From positions 958,001 through 1,022,000 of the forward strand of contig WARS01000031.1 of the NCBI GenBank assembly GCA_008933995.1: DNA of 64,000 bases. Reading direction: 5' to 3'. Positions 36,101 to 47,147 of this stretch are shown here, piece by piece. A model generated the notes under the pieces. That model ran no database searches and was not told where the DNA came from. It worked only from the letters and a program-made list of their open reading frames with translations. Positions within the stretch are counted from its first letter, which is position 1, and every line of letters starts with the position of its first letter. The position numbers and the translations under genes are program-made. Source of the stretch: Datnioides undecimradiatus (lineage: Eukaryota; Chordata; Actinopteri; Lobotiformes; Datnioididae).

Positions 36101-37635
36101 GAGGTTCTGTTGCCAAGGCTTCCTGAATGTAAATGATCTGGAAATTTACGTAGCTTTATGATGGTAATGAAAGAAAATATTGTTGAGAAGCAGGGGGTGT
36201 ATAACAAGATTCTGTGTTGCTTTCTTAAAACTCTATAATGATGTCAACCTTAATATATTTGGATCATAATCCAGTGTTAATGCAAAATATGCTGCTCTAT
36301 CCGTAGTTCCAGCTTAATCAATTAGCATTAAAAAACAAATGGATATGCAGAGCCCGCTGAGTAAACAGAGCTTCCGCATCTGGCCTTGTAATTGAAGGGG
36401 AAAAAAGAAAGAAAAACAGCAATTTTAAAACAGAAACAAAGCCTCCAATTTCCACTGTCTTGCTGTCTTCTCTTTCACAGAGCACTGTATGTAAGTTGGC
36501 TTCCGTACAAGTTGTGAACTGCTTTTAATCCATTTCTTTTAGGTGTGCTGGTGTGGCTTGCTGCTGAATCAGAGGTGGGCAATAGGAAGGCTAAGGCTTC
36601 AACACAGAACACAGGGTTTTTCCTGTTCTTCTTCTCCCAGCATTAATGGCTGGAGCATTCCTATTACCTGCTCTGAGCCCTGAAGATGGGATTCCTGCGG
36701 TGCAGGCCGGGAGCTGCTCTGCTGCGCTGCATTGTGATGAGTTCTCCACTGATGTTTTCCTGCTCTCGCTCCTCTCAGCTCTGCCAGTCCTACTTTTCTC
36801 TCCCGCCTGTCTTCAACCATGGTGTAGTAGCTTTCTCAATATGTCTAGTACTTTTGTGCTTCTTTTTTCTATCCTCTTGCTGAATTCATGTGTACTCTTT
36901 TTGAGCGTTTTCTTTTCATGTTCATGTGTGTGTGTTTGCGTGCACATGTGCACGTCTTTTCTTACGATGCTGCATCTGCTGTTTGCTATTCCTATGACCA
37001 ATCTACAACTGTGAATGTGAGTTGAATAATATCAACAACTGCAGCCGAAACTGAAAATTGAATCACTAAACATTTTCAGTTTGGCAATGAATAAATGTAT
37101 TGGGTTTTAAGTTGTCACCCTCTGATGTGGCCAAGTCAAAAACAAATCCACAGTTCCTACAAGCCAACCTAAGCTGTAGCCACCTTAAAAAGAAAAAAGC
37201 ACTTTTATCACCTGACAAAAAAAAGATAAAGTAAGATTGCTTGCCTTAAGGAAGGAGATATGTTGTTATGATGGATTACTTTTAGCTTTAAATCAGCAAA
37301 ATATAAGAGGCAAACCTACAGTCATTATGAAGCTAAAAGCAGAAGAGCAATAAATCCATACATTATATTCTGCACATGAATAATGTCAAGACGATCTGAG
37401 AGTTTTACCTTCAGAGAAAAAGGACAGAAATTGCAGGCTCTTACTGTCAGCTTCTCTCCTTATTTTCAACTTCTGTCCCCGGTTCTCTCTTTCTACTAAT
37501 GCTTCTCTGTGTTGTCACTCCACGTCCCGCTATCAGACACCATCGTTGTCTCATCTGTTCATATTCTCTTGGGAACCCTGTTTGTCTCCTTATTCCCTCT
37601 ACATCCTCTTCTCCTACTTTCTCTTTCCTCCCCAG

Positions 37636-38051
37636 GAGTCTCCTGTCACCTCCTCTTCTCCCAGTGGTACATCTTGGAACAAACAACCCAGAGACTGCAA
37701 TGTAATATGGACAGAGTTAAAATGAATATAGACACTGGAGGATCTGGAATAGTGCATTGACAATGAAATGCTTCAGTGGTATTTACAGTACATGGATATG
37801 TCTCCAGTGCTCTTCCAATTAAAACTTGGAACATGTGCATATGCTTGTGTGTGTCTTTGAGTGTGTCACTGTGCATTTAAATTATATATTCCACAGATGG
37901 ACTCGATAAAGCAAAGATGAAGTCCATATTCCCCCAACAGTCCCTCGCTGCTCCCCCAGGCTACTGGCCCTCACACTTTCACACCCATCCTCGGGGCAGT
38001 TCTGCCTCTTTTGCTGTGGACTTGACAGGAACCAGTAACTCCCCCATCTGA
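37636..38051 (+). other. GC-rich patch with two exon-like open segments
   Basis: A very strong pyrimidine tract and AG (CTCTTTCCTCCCCAG, ending 37635) precedes 66 nt open in phase 0 (ESPVTSSSPSGTSWNKQPRD...). This ends before GTAATA at 37702, a weak donor. A second segment starts after ATATTCCACAG at 37897 and stays open to TGA at 38049-38051. Its peptide contains KMKSIFPQQSLAAPPGYW and FHTHPRGSSASFAVDLTG, with C/G-biased third positions. The two frames are not joined in a compatible phase through the sites described. I recognise neither peptide. GC-richness alone lowers stop frequency here, so chance is a real alternative. Confidence 0.2.
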
Positions 38052-39063
38052 GCCTGCATGAAGTCTGGGTCTCTCATCACAAAACTGGCTGTCTGACAGC
38101 TCATCCATTCAGCCTGGCCCCACTAGGCTTTGCCCCACTGCTCGCCGCCTTAACTCCATAACAAACCTCTTCACTGTGTTGACGGTGGAAAACTAAAGGG
38201 TATAGAGCTTGCATGTTGCCCTGGTCTCGGGGGCTGTAAGGTGGCTGAAATGGAAGGGGTGGAGGAGGAAGGGTGCAGAGAGTAAGACAAGGAAAATGAA
38301 GTAAGCCAGAATGAAGAGAGATGTTACAGTCAATAAGTAACCTAATACAGCAGTGGTGGGCAGACCAGGCATTCCTCTTCTCAGTCCCTTGTGGTTAGCA
38401 CAGCGAGCCATTTTTCAAGTTAAAAGAAGGATTTGGGTTAGATGTGGAGGCCCATGAGAGTCAATGTGGCATTTGCACTATGCATTGGGTACCTGCTGAA
38501 AAAAGAACAGAAGGCACACTGTCGAGCAAATAGTAATCTCTCCATGTAGTTATAGCAAGTTAGACACTATAGATAGATACACACATACATAGCATAAGAG
38601 AGCTGTATTCATGTAAAGCGGTTTTCTATGATATATGTGTTTGTTTCTTACTAGATCTTCTCTGTGACAACTGAGTAAACTCCACTGCCTGATGAAGGAT
38701 GTGCCTGAAAGCTAGTTAGTAGACCTTGAATTAAGATTTTTTTTTTAAATTTTTTAAGATTTATGTCAGATTACTGTTTCGAAGCTCAAAATGAAACCTT
38801 GAAGCTTGACATGTCTGCTTGAGTCTAAAAACATATATATAAACAGTTCTTCATTTGTATGTACGTTTGTTTGTGTGTGTAATCATATTGTTGAATTTGT
38901 TGAATATGATAAGAACTACTAAATGTTACCAATCATTCATTATCTGCTGATGCACTGTGTATGGATACATTGTAGGAGTAGTTCAAAATATCATCAAATA
39001 GATGGAAAAATGTCTTTATTTCTATGTTAAAATGTGTTCGTTAAAATCCTATATTTAGTCAAC

Positions 39064-39118
<55 letters not shown>

Positions 39119-41924
39119 TACATATATATTTCCATTTTGGTAAAAGACGGCAAGAGAACATCAAACAACAATATAAACACACCTTCATTGAGAAGAATAT
39201 GGGCTTAAGACACTGCTTTAATCACTTAGACCTAGATACTGAGGAGCTCAACCAAAATAGCTCTGTGTTCCGCCCCGCTTATTCCCTCACGTCTGAGTGG
39301 GTGCGCCATTGCTGAATAACCTCCTCCACACTCTGATGGTGGCCAGCTTCTACTACAGATGGAGGGAAATTGGATGGATAGAAAAAGAAATAGAAATAGG
39401 ACAAGCTAGGCCTGAAGCAAATAAAACAGAAGTGGGAATCAATTTTATCATCCAATTATCATTTTGGCCTGACCCCTGTGCACTCAATATTACTAGTTTC
39501 AATAATAGATTTAAAAGTGCTTTCCCCACATCCTAATTAGAATTACTACATAGAAGTAGAGATGGCCATCTTATTAAATCACTATATGGCAGGCTGCATT
39601 TTTATAGTATATACATATACATATATAGGTTGTACAAAATTAAAATTAGATATACATATACCCACATGTTACTATGGCAGTACTGCAGTAATGCGCCAAA
39701 AGAAACCAGTCTGTATTCATGTCACTTACTATTTAATTAACCTCACAAAAAATGTTGTCTTGCAGAACGCACATATTCAATTTCCTCAAAAAAAAAAAGA
39801 AATAAAAATAAAACACAGACTCAACATGAAGCCCATCAGTGAATCACCATGATTAATCATATCATGCTGAGAAATTGTCCAGCTGCCATTGGCCAGGAAC
39901 CATCACAAGTAGGAGAACTACATTCCTCAGATGGGAAGCTTTCTGTTGTTGGAGAAAAAATATTTTGTCTGAATGCGCAGACAATCTGGTGCCACACGAG
40001 TAATGCTGATAGGATCCTCACAGAGCAATCTGCATAATTTGTGGGCTAGATTAAATGCTACCACCATCACCAGCTAAGCGTCTACATTTTTGACTTATTT
40101 TAATATTCGAATGCAAGAAGTACAGCAAGAGAAAAATAAAGGGGAGTATCCATCAAACTGTCAGGAACTCAAAGTTACAGAAACAACCCCCCATCACCCC
40201 AAATTCATCATTTGGAAAAATGATATGAAGCATTATTTTATAAAGATATGTATTGATGCATTGTGTGTCATTAATGCAAACAAGTTACAAGAAATTACAT
40301 CACATTTTCCAGGTTTCATGTGACAACACAGAGCATTTTATGCTATGTCTACCTCTGATAGGAAAAGATGTTAAAAGACAGGGTGCAGCTCTGCAATTAC
40401 CTAATGTATGCATTTGCCATATTTATGTAAATTCATTTAATTTATTCAGTATTCAAACACACACTGTAAGCTATCAAGACCACCTGGCTCTTATCATTTT
40501 TCATATTATTTTTAAATGTGTTTTGGTGACATGTGAATGTTCATATTTATTATGCTGGCATGCAGTACCGACATGTGGTAGCCTGACTGTTAGATATTGT
40601 TTAAGTGACTGTGGAATTTCTCATTGTTAATGATGCGAAATTTGCCCAATAACTTTTCACTATATGCTGCGCGCATGCCATGTGGCTTGTTGCTAGGTTA
40701 TCATTTGTGAACACTTAGTTGTTTGTTGGGGACATTGGATCCTCATAATTTATGTCTAGTTGACTATATCTAATATATTTATACTATACATACAACTATA
40801 TCTGCATCTGACAATTCTTAAGTTAAGATAATCTTAAAAGTATAGTGGGTTATAATTACAGACACTTAATAATGGGCCCTTTTATTATAACATCAAAATT
40901 ACAGATGCATCAGACCTTTTCTGGCGATTCATAATCAGAAATAGACTCCAACCACACAGATAATTTGTGTACTCAGGTGTGCATAAGTAATTTTTATGAC
41001 AGCAGTATGAGAGGTGAGATAAAACTCACCCACACCAAACGATTCCCCCACTTATGAGGACACAGACACAGAAAACACTGTCTGATGTATTATAAATACC
41101 TCACCTCCATGTTACACAGAGTGCAGACACCATGTATGTTTGTTGAATAGCGGGGGTCACTGAACTTTAGCCCACATGAACAATTTGTGAACCCTGGTAG
41201 GCCTGTTTACGTGCCCTGTGTGTGCGTCTGTCACTCCGGGACACTCCAGTCGCAGCAAACAATGACCTCTGCCAGCATGTCACAAACCTGAGCTGCTCTC
41301 GAGATAATGGACAAATTATGCAAGGAGCTGAACAAATAGAACGAACAGATTCCTTATTAACTCCCTCTTTCTCACTGTCTTTAGTGACGCAGACATGGTC
41401 CCAGTTCAAAACACTAAGAAATTTGCCTTTTTTCCATGTTCAAATCGTGAGTTTTTCACTCATGATCTGAATTGGAGAATTGCACTTTGATCCAGTTAGC
41501 ATGGAGGGTGCGCATGTAAGGGTGAATTCGATTCATCTTCAGATGTCATGCCTGTATTCTCAGTCCTCCAAGTCTTGTAAAGCAAAGCATGTTCACAGTG
41601 CAATCGCAATAGCAACAAAAACCATCATCAGCATAATTAAGATCACACACTCCATTAAAAGAGGAATTAAATCAATGACGAAAACAACTGCTCTCTTTTA
41701 GGGACCCCATTTGAATTATACAATCACAACGACCAATGAAAAGGTCATGCACTTAAGGACAATGCAAGTGTATTCAAATGCACTTGATATCTTCATTAAT
41801 AGCACAAGGTGCTTTAGGTACTGTCTTCTCAAACAGTCACGCTAATTATCTTTAATGTGGCATGCATGTGTAACATGTTTAAGAGTCCACAGCTATGCTA
41901 ATGGCTCTCTGAGGCTATACTAGA
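38052..41924. other. Non-coding stretch
   Basis: AT-rich. It contains a 49-bp AT tract (39067-39115) and the phrase CTGCCTGATGAAGGATGTGC near 38690, which faintly resembles a fish dispersed repeat but is too short to call. No gene is seen. The frames at 39034-40630 are AT-rich open stretches. Confidence 0.5.
39067..39115 (+). repeat. (AT)n microsatellite, 49 bp
   Basis: About 24 uninterrupted AT units. It is fully self-complementary and therefore cruciform-prone. The frame through it encodes IY repeats and is not a gene. Confidence 0.97.
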
Positions 41925-41930
41925 CATAAT

Positions 41931-41946
41931 ATACTACATGTAGTAT
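41931..41946. repeat. 16-bp perfect palindrome at a repeat edge
   Basis: ATACTACATGTAGTAT, extendable to about 28 bp with two mismatch pairs (41925-41952). It lies immediately left of the teleost repeat at 41955-42240. Confidence 0.65.
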
Positions 41947-41954
41947 AGTATGTT

Positions 41955-42240
41955 TACAGCAACAATGCTAACATCCTGATCTAACTGATGCTAATGCTAA
42001 AATTTGTCAATTAAAGCTAAACACAATGGTGCAGGTATAAAACCAAAACACTGGACTAAGTCAACCTGATGATGGTGCTTTATAAAAAGTTAAGGGGTCA
42101 GCTGAGTTATAATACAATTCAATTCCAAGAAAGACATTTCTGTGCAATTTCATGACAATGTAGTAATGTTCCAGTCTGGACTGTAGTGGTCGACCAACAA
42201 TAGAGCCAATGCTACACACGGCTAAAAATACTCTAGGCTG
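41955..42240 (+). repeat. Teleost dispersed repeat (GACCTGATGATGG family)
   Basis: I recognise a very widespread teleost element. Its landmarks appear in order: ATGCTAACAT, TTAAAGCTAAACACAATGG, AACCTGATGATGGTGCTTTA, AAAAAGTTAAGGGGTCA, TTTCTGTGCAATTTCATGAC, TCTGGACTGTAGTGGTCGAC and AGAGCCAATGCTACAC...GGCTAAAAA. It is non-coding and diverged. Family rank is not assigned. Confidence 0.9.
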
Positions 42241-45200
42241 TCTTTTCCCACTAGTAATAAAAGATTGTTGACTCAGAATGGCAAGATACGTACAACACTA
42301 CAGTCAGATGATGTGCCTTTTGAAGCTCAATTTTTAAGGTTATGGGCTGGTCTGGTCATCTGGATATATATTTTATTATTCCTGAAATGTAATGGGTTAC
42401 TTCAAATCTTCATAATTCACAAATAACTGTTTGTGCAATTACTTAATTAGTACAGTAAAAGCACACAGGGTGCTTTGAAAAAGCAGTGTCTCCATCCAAG
42501 TAAAAAAGATGGAACACATTCAGGACACTGGTCCTGTCTCTTTTAAACAGTTGCATTAATTTATTTCACTGAATGGTAACATCTTTAGGCAGCTTATTAG
42601 CAGTTCGGGATGTAATATACTGGTTAAAATCACCAATACAACCTCCAGGTTGGAGGTAAATGCTCCTACATCCCCCACACCTGGTAAATTGTCAAATGTT
42701 GGTTGGTACTTGGTGTGACATTTATTTACCAACATGTTTGAAATCATTATGTTGGAGGCTCCCAAGTATATGGGACCCTCACCAACTTTTGTTTTAATGG
42801 GGTGGGATGGGTTACATCTGTTGGTCTGGATGGTTGCATTTCCACCCCTAAAATTGATGTAATTATTTAAAGTGTGCCAGGGGAGACACTGCACAGATGC
42901 AGGCCAGCACAATGTGGCTGAGGTTAGTAATAAAACTTAAAGTAATTGTAACAGTTTCCTGGGAGACTGGTAGTAATCCATATGGGAACATTGCAGAGAT
43001 TAAAGCTTTTGACCTCAGCATGGACCCTTGTAGGCAGTCGGGGCCAGCAAAGTTTCATTTAGCTGGTTAAATGGCACTGGAAAGAAAGTGATTCAACTAA
43101 AAGTGATGACTTAACTTTTTCTTCTTCTTCTGTGGTTTTGTTCATATTTTAAGGATATGCTTTTTATTTTTGTCTGTTTTAGCATTAAACACTTTATTTC
43201 TGTTTTCCTATAAACAAGAGGTTTATCAAATTGTTTCTCAAAGCCTACATTAAAAATTATTTGAACGTAGCACACACCAGACAGATCATCCTATGCCTTG
43301 TTCTCATTAGCTGCCACGATACCTGCAGAGACATGTCTGTTGCTTCTGTTTTTTTGTTTTATGATAATTGCAACCGTAGCTATTTTTGACTATGCTTGCA
43401 TAATTATATTAAACACAATGATCTCATAATTTAAATATCCCCGGCAAATATGTTTTAACAGATGTAAAACACTCTGCTATGAATAATAATTTAGGCCTGA
43501 TAAAGTTTTCAATTAACTTGTTTAATTAACAATTCATTCATCTGCTAAAATCCAGTATCTACAAATATGCAAAGTTCAGCTTCACTAAAAAGTCTGTTAT
43601 GCGCACTGGAGGCTTCTGCTTTGTTTAGATACTGGATACTTAAAATATAAGGTGACCACAGAGAAACCGCCCCCCTTCAGCAGTGAAAACAGCCTTCTAT
43701 TATCAAACTTGGCACATACTGTACATCATTCTGCACAGTGAAGGTCAAGCATTCAAGTGAAGTTACAATAAGCAAAACATATTCTGGGCTGGTGGGGTAC
43801 TTCGTGTTTGTAACTCCAGCCAGTAAAATCCAAGTCTAGTCAAACAAGACATGACAAATATACCATTTCCTTGACTGATGCTTGTCAATTAAGCACATTA
43901 ATTCATTCATAATTTTCACTATCAATAAAAATAACAAGAAAAAACTGAACTCTTATAAAGTCTGAGATTTTTTGTGCCAGCTAGTAAGAACTGCAGTTTC
44001 AGGAATTTGTCCAAAGACTTCACCACTCAGCTGCTGCTGAGTCAGTCAGCTTGCTGCTAGGTTGTTCAACAAGCTGAAAATGTTCAATATTTTTATACAA
44101 GTCATACAAGTAATACAATAATAAATCTTTCTTTTTTCTGTCTTTTTTCTTCACCACTTCAGTCTCTTTTTCCATTAAAAGTTAAAGTTAAAATTAAATT
44201 ATGAATTCAGCAAAAAGAGAGTTCAAAATGATAATTACAGATAATCTGATTGATCATGTGGAGCAACAACCCTCCATCTGTAAAATTATCTTGCACCTGG
44301 GCTGGTCTCACATACATGATGAGGGCTGTCTGACCTACATGTTGATAAATTGGCCATGGTTTTGTGCGATTCTGCTGTTTTTCTTTTGTGGGACAAGGTT
44401 TCCTTTCTCTCCTGGTTCAGTAGAGAAACAGCTGTACTGAAGTACATTAAACCCACTGTCATCACCATCCTTTACTTTAGACTAGTTATAGTTCAGAGCG
44501 TTCAAACATTTGAATGTGTCTTCTCTTGCTATATTTATTATACACAGACACACACAAATATAATTTCATTTTTTAAATAAAGATTTGTGGACATGCACAT
44601 ACCAGTGTTATATCTTAGTGCATATACAGTGCTTAGAGTTTATGACATGTGCATGCTTATTCATGTAGTAAATTTGTGTGCCTATATGTGTGGATACCAG
44701 CAACACTCATCTGGCAGACATCTGGCACTTGAAAGGCACAGACAGTGGTCAGCTCAAAGAAAGCCAAAATGCAAAGAGACCAAGGAACAGAGACAGATAC
44801 TGGTAGGCATGCATCCATCACCACGAACAACAGCTTAACTCTAACACACTCTGACAAACTGTGAGGGTATAATAATCCTCCTTACTGAGAAACAAACAAG
44901 TTCATGTTTTATATTATACAAAGTTATACTATTTTTGATGACAGAATTTATGATACTGCATTTTGGTGTTAAAAAAACAGTTCTGCACCTTTGATGTGGT
45001 CTCCTGATCATCTGAGAGTTACAGTCCCTTTAACTAACGAAAAATCCTGCTGTAATACAGCAGCACATACTGACATACAGTATTCAGGGTGTTACATAAG
45101 GGTGCCATGATTGCACAGCCCAGATGGCTTCAACGAGTAAGCGCCAATTGATATAACAGTGCTACTCAATGGCTCTGCCACCAAACCCATTTTGATTAAG

Positions 45201-46144
45201 CCCAAGATACTGATGTCTGGCAGCAGCAGCGCTCGCTACCCGGTCTGATGTCTTGATGACAGGATCTTCAGTCCCCAGTATGAAACAATCACTCCCACGC
45301 AGGTTCTGTCTGGAGCCTTGAGACAAGGCCTTACGAGTAAAAGAGAAATTGAAAATTGTAAATTTGTGACAGAGGGCGACAGATTTTCTGAGTAATAAAC
45401 GACAGTGAAATAAAAGTACAATGTGGTTTTTAAACCTCTGCTGAGAAGCAGAGATGGGTTTTTTTTGTCAACACAACAACACCTGGATTTGCACAATACT
45501 TTCCTGTGGACAAAAGAAAAAACTGTCGGGAACTAATGTTTCTGGCAAGTGGTTCCTTTTGTCACAACAACAGTTCCAAATATTATTTAAAAAAAACTGA
45601 GACAGGTCTGAAATAAAAAACCTTGAAAGAATATTCCACGTGGATCATTTTCTGTGTTCTGCTACTGTAAATAACTCGTGCAAGTGTGGTGTCTTATGCA
45701 CAAATGTTTGGTTCTGGTGCAGTAATAATAGGAAATTAAAACATTGCCTCAGAGCAGGAGCAGGAAGCCCTGTTTGAAGCTTCTGTTTCAAGGAAGAGAA
45801 CAATTGTGTCTTATACAGTGGGCTTAATAAATATTTTGACAATGATGTGTTTAAGCTCCATATTGAAGTTGTAGATGTGAAATAACAATAACTACTGCAC
45901 AAAGTGCACACGTTCTGCTTTGATAAGGAGGTACTTTAACCCATTTCAAGTGAACCGTTGAAAAACTAAAGGCCTAATTTCTATTTTGAGGTGGAATAAT
46001 GCATGAATTTATTGAAATTACACTGTACAAAGTGATTATTTTGATTTCTGCTGAACACTGACTCTAGCCAGCCAGTTTCACCTGTTGTCAGTTTGTATTT
46101 TCAGCCATCTTGCATGTCCTAATATGTAGCACATGAGTAAATTT
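42241..46144. other. Non-coding stretch
   Basis: No gene or recognised element. The minus-strand frame 42556-42912 (118 residues) and the frames near 44201-44857 have no domain, signal or splice support. AT-rich background. Confidence 0.5.
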
Positions 46145-46232
46145 AAAGGAACAGTTTGACATTTTGAGACTCACACGTTCACATTCTTGCCAAGCCTTAG
46201 TTAAGGAGATCCATACTAATACTGTGTGTACA
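46145..46232 (+). repeat. Teleost dispersed repeat end (GGAACAGTTTGACATTTTG)
   Basis: AAAGGAACAGTTTGACATTT, TTCTTGCCAAGCCTTAGTTA and GAGATCCATACTAATAC match, with divergence, the end of a common fish element (GAACAGTT.AACATTTTGGGAAATA...TTTCTTGCC.AGAGTTAG...AGATCGATACCA). Only one end is recognised. The element may continue to about 46480, but I could not confirm it. Confidence 0.6.
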
Positions 46233-46788
46233 CAGGAGGCGTGATGTGAGCAGCACTATAGCAGAGCAGCAGTGGCAGTGTCAGTGCTCCATCTGTGCCT
46301 ACGCAGGATGTGCTCAGGCACAATATGGAGTATAGGTCACCGGTGTTTTTGCAGTGCTCAGACCCTGACACGCAATCACTGTAATCACTGTTACATGATA
46401 CTGACCACCAGGGGTAAGCTGACAAAAGAAAGAAGCTGTTTAAAATTTTGGCATCAAGTGTCCCAAACTCACATCAGCTGATCAACAAGTCATTAACTGA
46501 AACAAAGAAATACTTTTTGTTAGGCTAATACAAAGATAAAATAAAAATAATACACCACTGTTTTCCTTCCCCCCGAAAATATACTAACACTACACTGCTA
46601 ACACTAGACACTAATGATCAACTGATGGCTGAACTGATGTGATAGGCTGCTTTCTTATTATTAACTACTGCAAAACAATCAACAGTGTTAAAACCACAAA
46701 ACTCAGACTTTATCCAGACGAGCATGCTATATTCACGCTGCATTTTCCCACATATCACCATACCTACAGCGAACTAGATTAACATTGT

Positions 46789-46855
46789 ATTCACACGTTA
46801 TCATACAAAGCGTATTATATTCACACTGTATCAGACAAAGCACTACATTACATTC
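46789..46855 (+). repeat. Degenerate ~32-bp tandem repeat
   Basis: Two neighbouring units start TATTCACAC.GTTATCA and TATTCACACTGTATCA and continue TACAAAGC / GACAAAGC, about 75% alike by eye. A weaker third unit lies upstream near 46731. On the minus strand the repeat shows as a recurring CEYN in the open frame. Confidence 0.5.
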
Positions 46856-47126
46856 ACAGTGGCCTTTGATTGTGATCTCCTTCCTGAAGTGTAGAGTGGA
46901 AAATGTTGGAGTTTCATTTGTCTCAGATCCTGATTTATTGTGATCTAATTTACTTCGCTGCCATACAATAACATTCAGTCGTGCACCTCTAATTGGATCT
47001 TTGCTTCTTTCTACTTCATCTTCCTCCATTCTTTCCTCTCATTTAGATCCATGTTTGCATGTGGAGTTTAAGTGATTTTTATTCTGTTATATAATTATAT
47101 ATTTACTGGTATGTTTGACGATTTGG

Positions 47127-47147
47127 AAAAAAAAAAAAAAAAAAAAA
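47127..47147 (+). repeat. A21 homopolymer
   Basis: Twenty-one consecutive A. No polyadenylation signal or recognisable retrocopy body is seen upstream, so a retroposed origin is not supported. Confidence 0.85.

Larger units (their letters stand above)
24741..37635. other. Long non-coding stretch
   Basis: About 13 kb in which I recognise no transposable element and no gene. It holds CA tracts (27470-27488 and 30084-30113), a T/G-rich patch at about 25050-25078, C and T runs near 26150-26172 and 32505-32535, and scattered short frames. The longest of these (27216-27677, 153 residues, +) shows no domain and runs through a CA tract. Splice-like pairs such as 31081-31145 occur but are not compelling. 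It may be intronic or intergenic. Confidence 0.5.

Noticed and set aside
36481-36490. 10-nt segment between CTCTTTCACAG and GTAAGT
   Set aside because: Too short, not frame-preserving, poor exon side of the donor (TAT).
36641-37014. 122-residue frame after TTCTTCTTCTCCCAG
   Set aside because: Strong acceptor but no donor or terminator context, and the second half is a hydrophobic Cys/Val/Leu run in T-rich DNA. No domain recognised.
16827-39047. Shared 18-mer AAATGTGTTCGTTAAAAT at about 16827 and 39029
   Set aside because: AT-rich 18-mer with no extended similarity. Could be coincidence in a window this size.
47127-47147. A21 run as the tail of a processed pseudogene or SINE
   Set aside because: No body with gene or tRNA similarity upstream and no target duplication seen.
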